Below, piece by piece: positions 8,910 through 16,489 of a stretch of 64,000 nucleotides of DNA. Under the pieces are notes generated by a model that was not told the DNA's origin, ran no database searches, and saw only the letters and a list, made by a program, of their open reading frames with translations. The stretch is from Streptomyces lateritius (GTDB taxonomy: Bacteria > Actinomycetota > Actinomycetes > Streptomycetales > Streptomycetaceae): contig NZ_BMTO01000010.1 in assembly GCF_014649715.1 (NCBI RefSeq), positions 183,688-247,687 on the forward strand, given 5' to 3'. The first letter of the stretch is position 1, and each line of letters opens with the position of its first letter. The position numbers were made by a program, and so were the translations under genes.

Positions 8910-10284
8910 GGCCGCGCCCGCCGCGTTCCTGGACTGCGGCGCGGGCCACCGCCTCGGCGGCGACCTCCTGGAACTGACGGACCGTCACGCTCCAGCGGAA
9001 GCGCTTGGCGCGCTGCGCGGCGGCACGCCCCATGGACGCGCGCCGTTCGGTGCTGAGGGACAAGGTGCACCACGCGGCGGCGAACGAACTCTCGCCCCGG
9101 GCGAGCACCCCGGTCTCCCCGTCCTCGATGGAGTCGCACAGGCCGGGTATGTCAAAACCGATCGCGGGGGTGGCCCGGGCGGCCGCCTCGGTGACGACCA
9201 GCCCCCAGCCCTCGACGAGGGAAGGGTGCAGCAGCAGCCACGCCTCGCACATCAGCCGGTGCTTCTCGGCGTCCGACACCCGGCCGGCGAACGTCACGGC
9301 GGGGCCGGCCATGGCTTCAAGGCGTGCCCGTTCGGGACCGTCACCCACGATGACGAGTCGACCACCGGTGACGGGGCGGACCCGCTCCCACAATCTGAGA
9401 AGCAGGTCGATGCGTTTGTACTCCACCAGTCGGCCGACGGCCAGGAACAGCGGCTCCTTCGCCTCGGGCAGCAGGGGGCCGGGCTCTTCGACGCCGTTGT
9501 TGACGATCCGGATGCGGTCCGCAGCCACGCCGATGCCGCGCAGCTCGGAGGCGGTCGACTCAGAGACGGCCACCATCAGGTTGTCGCGGTGCGTTCCTGC
9601 CAGTGCCCAGTGCTCCAGCCTGCGTCCGAGCCGTGCCGCCGGGCCCGGGTAACGCATCTGCCAAAGATCCGTATGCACGTGGTTGACCAGGCACACCGTC
9701 GGTCCACGGTGCCACAGCGGCGCCAGGTACGGCATGCCGTTGCACACCTCGACCAGCAGGTCGCAGTCGCCGACCTCCCGGGCGAAGGTCGCCCTGGCGC
9801 GCAGGAAGTGACCTGCGTCACCTCCGGCGGAGATCACCCGGTAGTCGCGCGGGGCGGCCGGTCCGCCGCACACGAGCGTCATCTCGTGGCCGTCAGCGGT
9901 CAGACCGTCGGCTATCCGGTCGATGAGCAGTTCCGAGCCACCAGCGGCCCGGTTGGCCAAGTCACGGCGGGCGAGAAAGGTGATCCTGCGCGGCAGAGGT
10001 GAGTCGGGGGCTGCGACGTGCGGGTCAGGGGCAGGCGAGTCGGCGACGTGGCTGCCGGTGCGGGCTTGAGCGGGGACGGAAAAGGAGTCCTTCTGGCCGA
10101 GGGCCAGGGCGGACGCGCGCTGGGGCATAGAGGTGCTCCAACTCGGGGCTGCGAGAGGCAGGCGGGTGGGGGTTGCCGGGCTTCCGGGGATGAAGCGCTG
10201 GGCTGGCTCGGTGTGCGGGTGCTGCAGGTGCTGCAGGTGCCGCGGGTACTGCGGGTACTGCGGTGCCGGACCGGACCTGGACAT
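8902..10284 (-). CDS. GT4-family glycosyltransferase
   Basis: A GT-B fold retaining glycosyltransferase of family 4. The glycine-rich acceptor loop is RRDLANRAAGGSELL near residues 104-118; the nucleotide-sugar domain has LFLAVGRLVEYKRIDLLL, and the EX7E donor motif is EGWGLVVTE near residues 355-363. It probably acts on the cytoplasmic face to add a sugar to a lipid carrier before the AftD-like step. Two starts are possible. ATG 10284 gives 460 residues with a low-complexity leader made of QYP and HLQ repeats; ATG 10128 (GGAG seven bases upstream) gives 408 residues and removes it. Third-position bias continues through the leader, so the long form is listed. Confidence 0.82.
   Translation of the reverse strand: MSRSGPAPQYPQYPRHLQHLQHPHTEPAQRFIPGSPATPTRLPLAAPSWSTSMPQRASALALGQKDSFSVPAQARTGSHVADSPAPDPHVAAPDSPLPRRITFLARRDLANRAAGGSELLIDRIADGLTADGHEMTLVCGGPAAPRDYRVISAGGDAGHFLRARATFAREVGDCDLLVEVCNGMPYLAPLWHRGPTVCLVNHVHTDLWQMRYPGPAARLGRRLEHWALAGTHRDNLMVAVSESTASELRGIGVAADRIRIVNNGVEEPGPLLPEAKEPLFLAVGRLVEYKRIDLLLRLWERVRPVTGGRLVIVGDGPERARLEAMAGPAVTFAGRVSDAEKHRLMCEAWLLLHPSLVEGWGLVVTEAAARATPAIGFDIPGLCDSIEDGETGVLARGESSFAAAWCTLSLSTERRASMGRAAAQRAKRFRWSVTVRQFQEVAAEAVARAAVQERGGRGHG
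10204..10263 (-). repeat. Short 9-nt tandem repeats in the leader of the GT4 gene
   Basis: Read on the minus strand, the first codons hold two copies of CAGTACCCG followed by copies of CACCTGCAG, giving QYPQYP and HLQHLQHPH. Such slippage-prone repeats can change copy number between strains. They lie upstream of a second plausible start at 10128, so they may be in a dispensable leader or in 5-prime untranslated sequence. Confidence 0.6.
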
Positions 10285-10449
10285 GCGGGCGTCCTGTCTG
10301 CACCGGGACGGTGGGAGACCCTTGAGGGAGAGCCGGTTCCACCGGGAAACACTGGTCTTACTGAGGGGTAACGTCAGTGTTCGTCCAAGCGATTCGTCCG
10401 GCTACTCACGGCGGTGACAAGTTTGGGCCGTTCGAAGAGCCGTGTTTCA

Positions 10450-11403
10450 TCACTGTTCTGAGTGCCGCGGCCGTCGGCCCCGAACCAGCAGCACCGTGCC
10501 CGCAGCGACCAGCAGACCGCCCGCGATCCCACCCGCCAGAGGCGCGGTCTCACCGAGCAGCTCCAGTCGGCCGCTGTCCTCGGAGGCCAGCTTCACCTGC
10601 TCGCGCCGGGTCGCGTCGGTGAATTCCAGCCGCTCGCTGGACAGCAGGGTGACCGCGTCCTTCCGTGCACCCGGGGCCCGTAGCGTCTTCGTCGGGGCGA
10701 TCAGCGCGTTCATGATCCGTCCCGTTCGCGGGTCCACGGTCAGCTCGATCCTCGCGTTGGAGTACCACTCCTCGGCCAGCACCTGGCCCGGCTTCGAACT
10801 GCCGACCAGCACGCCGGGGACCAGACGGGTGCCCGTCGCGGTGGCCTTGACGGCGCCGACGAAGCGGTAGCCCTCGTGCCCGTCGATCCTGGTGACCTCG
10901 TCGAACTCCAGCGGCACGGTGGCACCCAGACTGCTGTCCCACCAGGCGTAGGTGCGCTTCTCGACGTCGAACGGGAACTTCAGGTAGGCCTCGCCCTCGA
11001 ACCCGGGCTTCTCCCCGCAGCAGTGCACCGGAAGGTTCGTCCGGCGGTCGGTCACCCATCGTTCGGTGGCCCACTGGAGGGACTTCCGCGGGTCGGCGAG
11101 CGGCAGCGTCTTCGGCGTGTCGATCTGGGTCGACACGTCCCAGATCGCGTTTCCGGTGCGCTCACTGCCGGCGACGTCCCCCAGCACCCGGCGGGTGATC
11201 GTTATCGTCTGGTCGTCCACCGTGGAAACGGACCCGGTGTCGAAGTAGCTGCCCTGACCTTCGAAGACCGTCGTGGAGACCGTATCGGTCGGCGTGCGTT
11301 TGGCGCGCGGCTCCACGTACCAGGCAAGCAGTTGGGTGAGCACCAGCAGAAAGACACCGGCACCCAGCAGAATCAGGGACAAAGGTGATATTGAACGACG
11401 CAT
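10450..11403 (-). CDS. DUF3068 (PorA-family) membrane-anchored protein
   Basis: A 317-residue protein with an N-terminal membrane anchor (residues 5-28, SLILLGAGVFLLVLTQLLAW), a large extracytoplasmic domain containing HCCGEKP, and a C-terminal membrane helix followed by an Arg-rich tail. This topology and the WDVSTQ/PFDVEKRTY landmarks match the actinobacterial DUF3068/PorA-like family, which lacks an agreed function and includes corynebacterial envelope proteins. The start at ATG 11403 has GGAG seven bases upstream; an earlier in-frame ATG at 11475 lacks one. It lies 165 nt upstream of the glycosyltransferase gene on the same strand, so it may head the AftD-like operon or form its own unit. 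Confidence 0.82.
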   Translation of the reverse strand: MRRSISPLSLILLGAGVFLLVLTQLLAWYVEPRAKRTPTDTVSTTVFEGQGSYFDTGSVSTVDDQTITITRRVLGDVAGSERTGNAIWDVSTQIDTPKTLPLADPRKSLQWATERWVTDRRTNLPVHCCGEKPGFEGEAYLKFPFDVEKRTYAWWDSSLGATVPLEFDEVTRIDGHEGYRFVGAVKATATGTRLVPGVLVGSSKPGQVLAEEWYSNARIELTVDPRTGRIMNALIAPTKTLRAPGARKDAVTLLSSERLEFTDATRREQVKLASEDSGRLELLGETAPLAGGIAGGLLVAAGTVLLVRGRRPRHSEQ

Positions 11404-11640
11404 GCGGGTACTCCGATACGGACGCGAGATGCGGGAGTTCAGGGCGGTGCGGGACGGGCCGCGCGCGCGGATCACAGCCTGTCCGGGGCGATGAGCGACT
11501 TACCCGGTGGTAACACTGCTGTGAACGGCGAAGCTAGGTGGAGCTTGACCACCTGTCAATGCGCCTCGCATACTGACCGCGCCGGACCGGGCCGGCGCGC
11601 TGGGTGACAGACCTCATCGACTGAGAGGCCGATCATCCTC

Positions 11641-11823
11641 ATGTCCAGACTCTTCGCCGCCCTCCTGACCTGCGTCGCCGCTGCCGCTCTGGCCACAGGC
11701 GCCGCCTTGGGAATCGTCGCCGCTCTCGACGCCACACCCGAGCAGCAGAACGTGCCGCTCGTCACATTCCCCGACCCGCCCGCCCACGGGCCCTTCAGCA
11801 CACCTGGCCCCGGCGCGGGCTAG
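11641..11823 (+). CDS. Small single-pass membrane protein, DUF2613-like
   Basis: A 60-residue protein: an N-terminal hydrophobic helix (residues 4-29, LFAALLTCVAAAALATGAALGIVAAL) followed by a short Pro-rich extracytoplasmic tail. Small proteins of this design occur across Streptomyces and resemble DUF2613, which has no known function. A GAGAGG-like site lies upstream of the ATG. It is divergent from the DUF3068 gene and 61 nt ahead of the PucR regulator. The helix may be a membrane anchor or an uncleaved signal. Confidence 0.65.
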   Translation: MSRLFAALLTCVAAAALATGAALGIVAALDATPEQQNVPLVTFPDPPAHGPFSTPGPGAG

Positions 11824-11884
11824 TTTGTGCCTGTGCAGGCCGGCTGACCGAGCTCATGAAGACCGGACATCCAGGAGCGGTGGT

Positions 11885-13099
11885 TTGGAAGCCTCGTCAG
11901 CGTGGCGCGACGTGCCACGAGAACGGATTCAGCAGTTCGCCGACCGGGCCCTGGAGCAGGTCCCCGAGCTGGCCCAGGACATCCTCGCCGCGATTCGGCG
12001 GGAGTACCCGGGCCTGGTGTTCAACGTCGACGAGTCCGGAGAGCCCAAGGCCTTGGTGGCGATCCGGCACGCGCTGGAGCTCTTCGTGGAGCAGATGATC
12101 ACCGGCGCGGACCGGCCGAGCGCCCTTCCCGAGATGTTCCGGGACTTCGGGCGCGGCGAGGTCGCACACGGGCGCAGCCTGGACTCCCTTCAGGGGATCT
12201 ACCGGCTGGGCGTGCGCCTTTCCTGGCGGCGCATGGCGGAGATCGGCCAGCAGGCCGAGATTCCGTCCTCAGCCATGTACGAGCTCGCCGAGTCCGCGTT
12301 CGAGTACCTCGACGTGATAGTGGCCCAGTCGGTACGCGGCTACGCCGAAGCCATCGCCCGCCAGGCCGGGGAGCGGCTGCGCCTGCAACGTCTTCTCGTC
12401 AATCTCCTGCTCGCCGAGCACCGCTCGGATCCGTCCGCCGTCCTTGCCGACCGCGCGGCCGACGTGGGCTGGCACCTGCCCGAGAAGGTCGCGGTGGCCG
12501 TGCTGCTTCGCCCTGCCGCGGAGGCGGTCGCCCCGGCCGTGGGCGACGAGGTGCTGTTCGACATGGAGGGCGAGCGGCCGCGCCTCGTCGTACCGGACCC
12601 GGACGCCCCCGGACGCGCGGAGTTGCTGCACCGGGCAGTCGCCGGCTGGTCCGGCGCGATCGGCCCGTCGGTCCCCGTGACCGAGGCCGCCACGTCGCTG
12701 CGATGGGCCGATGCCGCCGTCGGGATGATCGAACAGGGCCTGCTGCCGCGAGGGTGGCTCCTGCACTGCGGCGAGCACGTCGAAGCCCTGGTACTGCTGC
12801 CCGCAGGTGAGTTGATCGACGATCTTGCGCGAAGGAGGCTGGCGCGGCTGGACGAGTCCGGCGGCCCGGCGCACGCCCACCGTCTCGCCGAGACACTGCT
12901 GGCTTGGCTGGAAACGCGGGGAGGCGCCCCGGAGGTGGCCGCCCGGCTCGGAGTCCACCCGCAGACCGTGCGCTACCGGCTGAGACAGCTCCGCGAGTTG
13001 TGGGGCGACGACCTGGACGACCCGGACCGGCGCTTCGAACTGGAGCTGGTGCTCCGTACCCGACGGCTGCGCGGAGATCTCGTCCCCCCGCCTGACTGA
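11885..13099 (+). CDS. PucR-family transcriptional regulator
   Basis: A roughly 404-residue regulator. The N-terminal part is the helical region common to actinobacterial PucR proteins (FADRALEQVPELAQDI through YRLGVRLSWRRM), the middle is a degenerate GGDEF/CdaR-like domain, and the C-terminus is the PucR helix-turn-helix (PEVAARLGVHPQTVRYRLRQL). TTG 11885 is chosen because AGGAG lies seven bases upstream; a longer reading from 11825 has no ribosome binding site. It follows the small membrane protein on the same strand. The effector and targets cannot be told from the sequence. Confidence 0.85.
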   Translation: MEASSAWRDVPRERIQQFADRALEQVPELAQDILAAIRREYPGLVFNVDESGEPKALVAIRHALELFVEQMITGADRPSALPEMFRDFGRGEVAHGRSLDSLQGIYRLGVRLSWRRMAEIGQQAEIPSSAMYELAESAFEYLDVIVAQSVRGYAEAIARQAGERLRLQRLLVNLLLAEHRSDPSAVLADRAADVGWHLPEKVAVAVLLRPAAEAVAPAVGDEVLFDMEGERPRLVVPDPDAPGRAELLHRAVAGWSGAIGPSVPVTEAATSLRWADAAVGMIEQGLLPRGWLLHCGEHVEALVLLPAGELIDDLARRRLARLDESGGPAHAHRLAETLLAWLETRGGAPEVAARLGVHPQTVRYRLRQLRELWGDDLDDPDRRFELELVLRTRRLRGDLVPPPD

Positions 13100-13285
13100 C
13101 CCCCGGGAGGACGCCGGCGGACGGCCCGACACCTCGTGCCTGACAGCGTCCGCGGTCGCCGCAGCCGGCGTGCTCCGAGCAAGCACTTTCCGCAGCCGTC
13201 GATCTCGTCCCTGGTGGTAGGGCGCATCTCGCCGGAGCGTGAGGAGACGTGATGGCCACACCCAGGACGATCTTGATCGACACGA

Positions 13286-13705
13286 TCAGCCCAGGAAACT
13301 CAACCGCACCTGGCGCTCCGGGTTGTCCTTGTTGGTGTCCACCAGGCACACCGACTGCCAGGTGCCGAGCGCCAGTTCGCCACCGATCACGGGGAGCGTC
13401 GCGTGGGGCGGGACGATGGCCGGCATCACGTGATCACGGCCGTGCCCCGGGCTTCCGTGGCGGTGCTGCCAACGTTCGTCGGCGGGGAGCAAGTGGTGAA
13501 GGGCGGTCAGCAGGTCGTCATCACTCCCCGCTCCCGTCTCGATCAGCGCCACACCCATGGTCGCGTGGGGCACAAAGACATTCAGGAGTCCGTCTCGGCC
13601 CTGTGCAACGTCTTCCAGGAAGGAGGCGCACTCCCGGGTCAGGTCGTAGACCGTCTCTGATGTCCCGGTGGTGACGTCCAGGGTGCGGGTCTCGAATTGG
13701 CTCAT
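13286..13705 (-). CDS. YjbQ/UPF0047 family protein
   Basis: A 139-residue protein covering the whole YjbQ family. Landmarks are LNVFVPHATMGVALIETG (residues 42-59), the metal/phosphate-site region HGRDHVMPAIVPPHATLPVIGG, and the C-terminal LGTWQSVCLVDTN. E. coli YjbQ has weak thiamine-phosphate synthase activity, but the physiological role of the family is unsettled. The gene is convergent with the PucR gene, and its own upstream side borders the decayed region at 13706-14373. Confidence 0.88.
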   Translation of the reverse strand: MSQFETRTLDVTTGTSETVYDLTRECASFLEDVAQGRDGLLNVFVPHATMGVALIETGAGSDDDLLTALHHLLPADERWQHRHGSPGHGRDHVMPAIVPPHATLPVIGGELALGTWQSVCLVDTNKDNPERQVRLSFLG

Positions 13706-14373
13706 CCCTCCATGGTGTCTGACTGAGCACTCCTCTCAAACTCCACACGCAGACACCCCTTGCGGCTCACTGCGGACTCCACGCTGCGGGTACCCGCTCC
13801 ATCTGGGCAAAGCTCTGCAGACCGTCTGCCAGCCCTGTCCGGACACGGGTGCATATTGCCGCCACCGATCGGGCCTTCGGGGCCGACCGCGCACCGGTGG
13901 AGCGCGTGGTGGCATGGCTGTCGACCGCCGTCGGCCGCACCAACGTCGACCACGACCGGCGCCACGCGCGGACCGCCGAGTTCTTGTCGGTGGTACGGAG
14001 CTGTGGGGCGGGCAGCCCTACGACTTCGACGCGGATGCTCGCCCTGCACGGCGGCGGTTCGCTGGAGCGCGACCGGCTGGAGATCGCACCGGATCTGTGG
14101 GCCGGTGTGGGTCTGGTACGGAGGGGTGCGGGCACCGCGCTCGTGGGGAGCCACGCCGAGGTCGCCCACCGTGCCAGGCGACGCGGACCAGGCGGGACTT
14201 CACGGACCCGGCCCAGGGGCGCGTCGCGGTGGCGAGGACGACCTGCACCGCGACGCAGGTCCGTCCCGTCGAGGAGCAGCGGGGGCAGCGCCGTCCCGCC
14301 GGCGACGTCGGCGACCAGAGGGAGGTTCTCCCGGAACGGGAAGATCCGTGACCCCGTGCTCGTTGGTGGAAAC
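13706..14373. other. Gene-poor 668-nt stretch with decayed coding sequence
   Basis: Apart from the LLM-oxygenase remnant, this interval has no intact gene. On the minus strand, 14190-14360 has coding-like third positions in two frames: it reads FPFRENLPLVADVAGGTALPPLLLDG and then, after a shift of frame, VAVQVVLATATRPWAGSVKSRL. I do not recognise the family. Together these suggest a graveyard of at least two broken genes between yjbQ and the FAD oxidoreductase. Confidence 0.5.
13951..14181 (+). pseudogene. Remnant of an LLM-class (SsuD-like) flavin-dependent monooxygenase
   Basis: Three fragments in order look like an LLM-class flavin monooxygenase of the alkanesulfonate monooxygenase type. 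RRHARTAEFLSVVR is in the frame of 13951; the frame then shifts at about 13998 into ELWGGQPYDFDADA; after a large deletion, LEIAPDLWAGVGLVRRG and GTALVGSHAEVAHR resume in the first frame. In intact homologues the last two pieces are separated by well over 100 residues, and a C-terminal part is also missing. No start codon or full frame survives, so this is a decayed gene. Confidence 0.7.
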
Positions 14374-15477
14374 GTGAACGATTTCGGGGTTGAGACGGCG
14401 ACGACGGCACGGACCATCGACGTGGTCGTGATCGGCGCCGGCCAGGCGGGGCTCTCGGCGGCCTATCACCTGCGCCGCACCGGTCTCGTACCGGACCGGG
14501 ACTTCGTCGTCCTCGATCACGCCCCTCGTCCCGGCGGCGCCTGGCAGTTCCGGTGGCCTTCCCTCACGTACGGCAAGGTCCACGGCATGCACGCGCTGCC
14601 CGGGATGGAACTGACCGGCGCCGACGAGCGCCGCCCGTCCTCCGAGGTGATCGGCGCGTACTTCACGGCGTACGAGGAGCGCTTCGACCTGCGCGTCCAC
14701 CGGCCTGTCGAGGTCTCCGCGGTCCGTGAGGGCGAGGGCGGGCGGCTGCTCGTCGAGACGTCGGAGGGGAGCTACGCGACCCGTGCCCTGATCAACGCGA
14801 CCGGCACCTGGGACCGGCCGTTCTGGCCCCGCTACCAGGGCCAGGAAACCTTCCGCGGCCGCCAGCTGCACACCGCGGACTACCCAGGCCCCGAGGAGTT
14901 CGCCGGTCAGCGGGTGATCGTGGTGGGCGGCGGCGCGTCCGGGACGCAGCACCTGATGGAGATCGCCGAGGTCGCGGCCGGGACGACGTGGGTGACCCGG
15001 CGGGAGCCGGTCTACCGCGAGGGGCCCTTCGGCGAGATGGAGGGCCGGGCCGCTGTGGCGATGGTCGAGGAGCGCGTGCGGCGTGGGCTGCCGCCGCAGA
15101 GCGTCGTCTCCGTCACCGGCCTCCCGCTGACCGACGCGATCCGCAGCGCGCGAGCGCGGGGTGTCCTGGACCGCAACCCCATGTTCGACCGCATCACCCC
15201 GACGGGCGTGGCCTGGGCCGACGGCCGGAGCGTGGACGCGGACGTGATCCTCTGGGCGACGGGCTTCCGCGCCGCGATCGACCACCTGGCCCCGCTGAAG
15301 CTGCGCGAGCAGGGTGGCGGAATCCGGGTGGAGGGGACGCGCGCGCTACGGGACGAGCGCGTCCATCTGGTGGGCTACGGCCCCTCCGCCTCGACCATCG
15401 GCGCCAACCGGGCCGGGCGGGCGGCGGTTACCGAGATCCGCCGCCTCCTCGACCGCGAACCGGCCGTCACCACGTGA
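14374..15477 (+). CDS. FAD/NAD(P)-dependent oxidoreductase (flavin monooxygenase-like)
   Basis: A 367-residue flavoprotein. The N-terminal Rossmann motif is VVVIGAGQAGLSAAYHL (FAD), a second GxGxxG, VIVVGGGASGTQHL, binds NAD(P)H, and the C-terminal DVILWATGFRAAIDHL is the ATG motif seen in flavin-containing monooxygenases and CzcO-like proteins. A class B flavin monooxygenase or a pyridine-nucleotide flavoprotein are both possible; the substrate is unknown. GTG 14374 is chosen because a GGTGGA element sits just upstream and the residues before it belong to the decayed region. Confidence 0.8.
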   Translation: MNDFGVETATTARTIDVVVIGAGQAGLSAAYHLRRTGLVPDRDFVVLDHAPRPGGAWQFRWPSLTYGKVHGMHALPGMELTGADERRPSSEVIGAYFTAYEERFDLRVHRPVEVSAVREGEGGRLLVETSEGSYATRALINATGTWDRPFWPRYQGQETFRGRQLHTADYPGPEEFAGQRVIVVGGGASGTQHLMEIAEVAAGTTWVTRREPVYREGPFGEMEGRAAVAMVEERVRRGLPPQSVVSVTGLPLTDAIRSARARGVLDRNPMFDRITPTGVAWADGRSVDADVILWATGFRAAIDHLAPLKLREQGGGIRVEGTRALRDERVHLVGYGPSASTIGANRAGRAAVTEIRRLLDREPAVTT

Positions 15478-15513
15478 GCCCTGTCGCCACCCCGCGCCGC
15501 CGGAGACCCGCCC

Positions 15514-16371
15514 TCATCCGGCCTTCGCGGCGCGCCGCTCGGCGTTGAACTCGGACACGTTCGCCTGGTGTTCGGCGTAGTCGGCGGTGAAGCGGGTGTC
15601 ACCGGGCCGGACGGTCACGAAGTACAGCCACTCCCCCTCTGGCGGCTGGACGGCCGCCGTCATCGCCTCCTCCCCGGGGTTGCCGATCGGGGTCGGTGGC
15701 AGACCGGTGCGCTCGTAGGTGTTGTACGGGCTGTCGATCCTGGTGTCCTCGTGAGTGGTGTCCACGGTCGAACGCGCCAAGGCGTAGTTGATCGTCGAGT
15801 CCATCTGGAGCGCCATGCCCCGCGCGAGCCGGTTGTGGACGACCCGGGCGACCTTGCCCATGTCCTCGGGGGTGTCAGCCTCCGCCTGGACGATGCTGGC
15901 GACGACGACGGTCTGGTGCAGGGTCAGACCCTTGCGCTGGTTGCCCGCGCCGATGTGGCCCGCGCCGAATCGTTTGCCCGCCGTGTCGACCATGTAGCGC
16001 AGGAGACTCTCCGGGGTCGTCGAGGAGAGCACCGGGTACGTCGCGGGGAAGAGGTATCCCTCGGGGTTGCCGGCCGCTTCGGCGGGCAGGGCGAGCGCGG
16101 TGGCCGGGGCGCCCGCCGCCGCGCGGGTGGTGCCTGCGGGGAGGCCGAGGGAACGGTCGACGGCCGCGTACACCTGACCGGCCCGCCAGCCCTCCGGAAT
16201 GACGAGCATCCGGGGCTTCTCGACGGCGGGCTCGTCCCGCAGCAGCAGAGACACCGTGACGGCCGTCGCGGCGGCCACCGCGAGGACCATGCCCAGGAGC
16301 AGGGCGATCCGGCCGCGGCGGGTGAGCCGGGGGCGGCGACGGTGTTCGGGCTGCCAGGTCCGGTACGTCAT
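15514..16371 (-). CDS. MltG-like endolytic peptidoglycan transglycosylase
   Basis: A 285-residue YceG/MltG-family protein. A cytoplasmic Arg-rich head (residues 1-20) is followed by one membrane helix (22-45), a short LysM-like region and the catalytic domain. ASIVQAEAD contains E164, which aligns with catalytic Glu218 of E. coli MltG; VVHNRLARGMALQMDSTINYAL, SPYNTYERTGLPPTPIGNPG and YFVTVRPGDTRFT are further family landmarks. The family cuts nascent glycan strands outside the membrane and so sets their length. It is shorter than main MltG proteins (about 340 residues or more) and stands alone rather than beside aroE/ruvX genes, so it is probably an accessory paralogue. Confidence 0.86.
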   Translation of the reverse strand: MTYRTWQPEHRRRPRLTRRGRIALLLGMVLAVAAATAVTVSLLLRDEPAVEKPRMLVIPEGWRAGQVYAAVDRSLGLPAGTTRAAAGAPATALALPAEAAGNPEGYLFPATYPVLSSTTPESLLRYMVDTAGKRFGAGHIGAGNQRKGLTLHQTVVVASIVQAEADTPEDMGKVARVVHNRLARGMALQMDSTINYALARSTVDTTHEDTRIDSPYNTYERTGLPPTPIGNPGEEAMTAAVQPPEGEWLYFVTVRPGDTRFTADYAEHQANVSEFNAERRAAKAG

Positions 16372-16489
16372 GGGCGCACGTTAACCCGGGCCGCGCGCGA
16401 AACCGGGGAGCGCACCCGCGGCGGCGCCGCCGGTCCCCTGGGACGGCGGATCGCGGCGCCGTGGCACTCAGCGGCGAGAGACGGAACGA

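Noticed and set aside
13849..14373. Long N-terminal extension of the FAD oxidoreductase
   Set aside because: Those codons overlap the remnants of another gene and lack homology; GTG 14374 just before the Rossmann motif is a better start.
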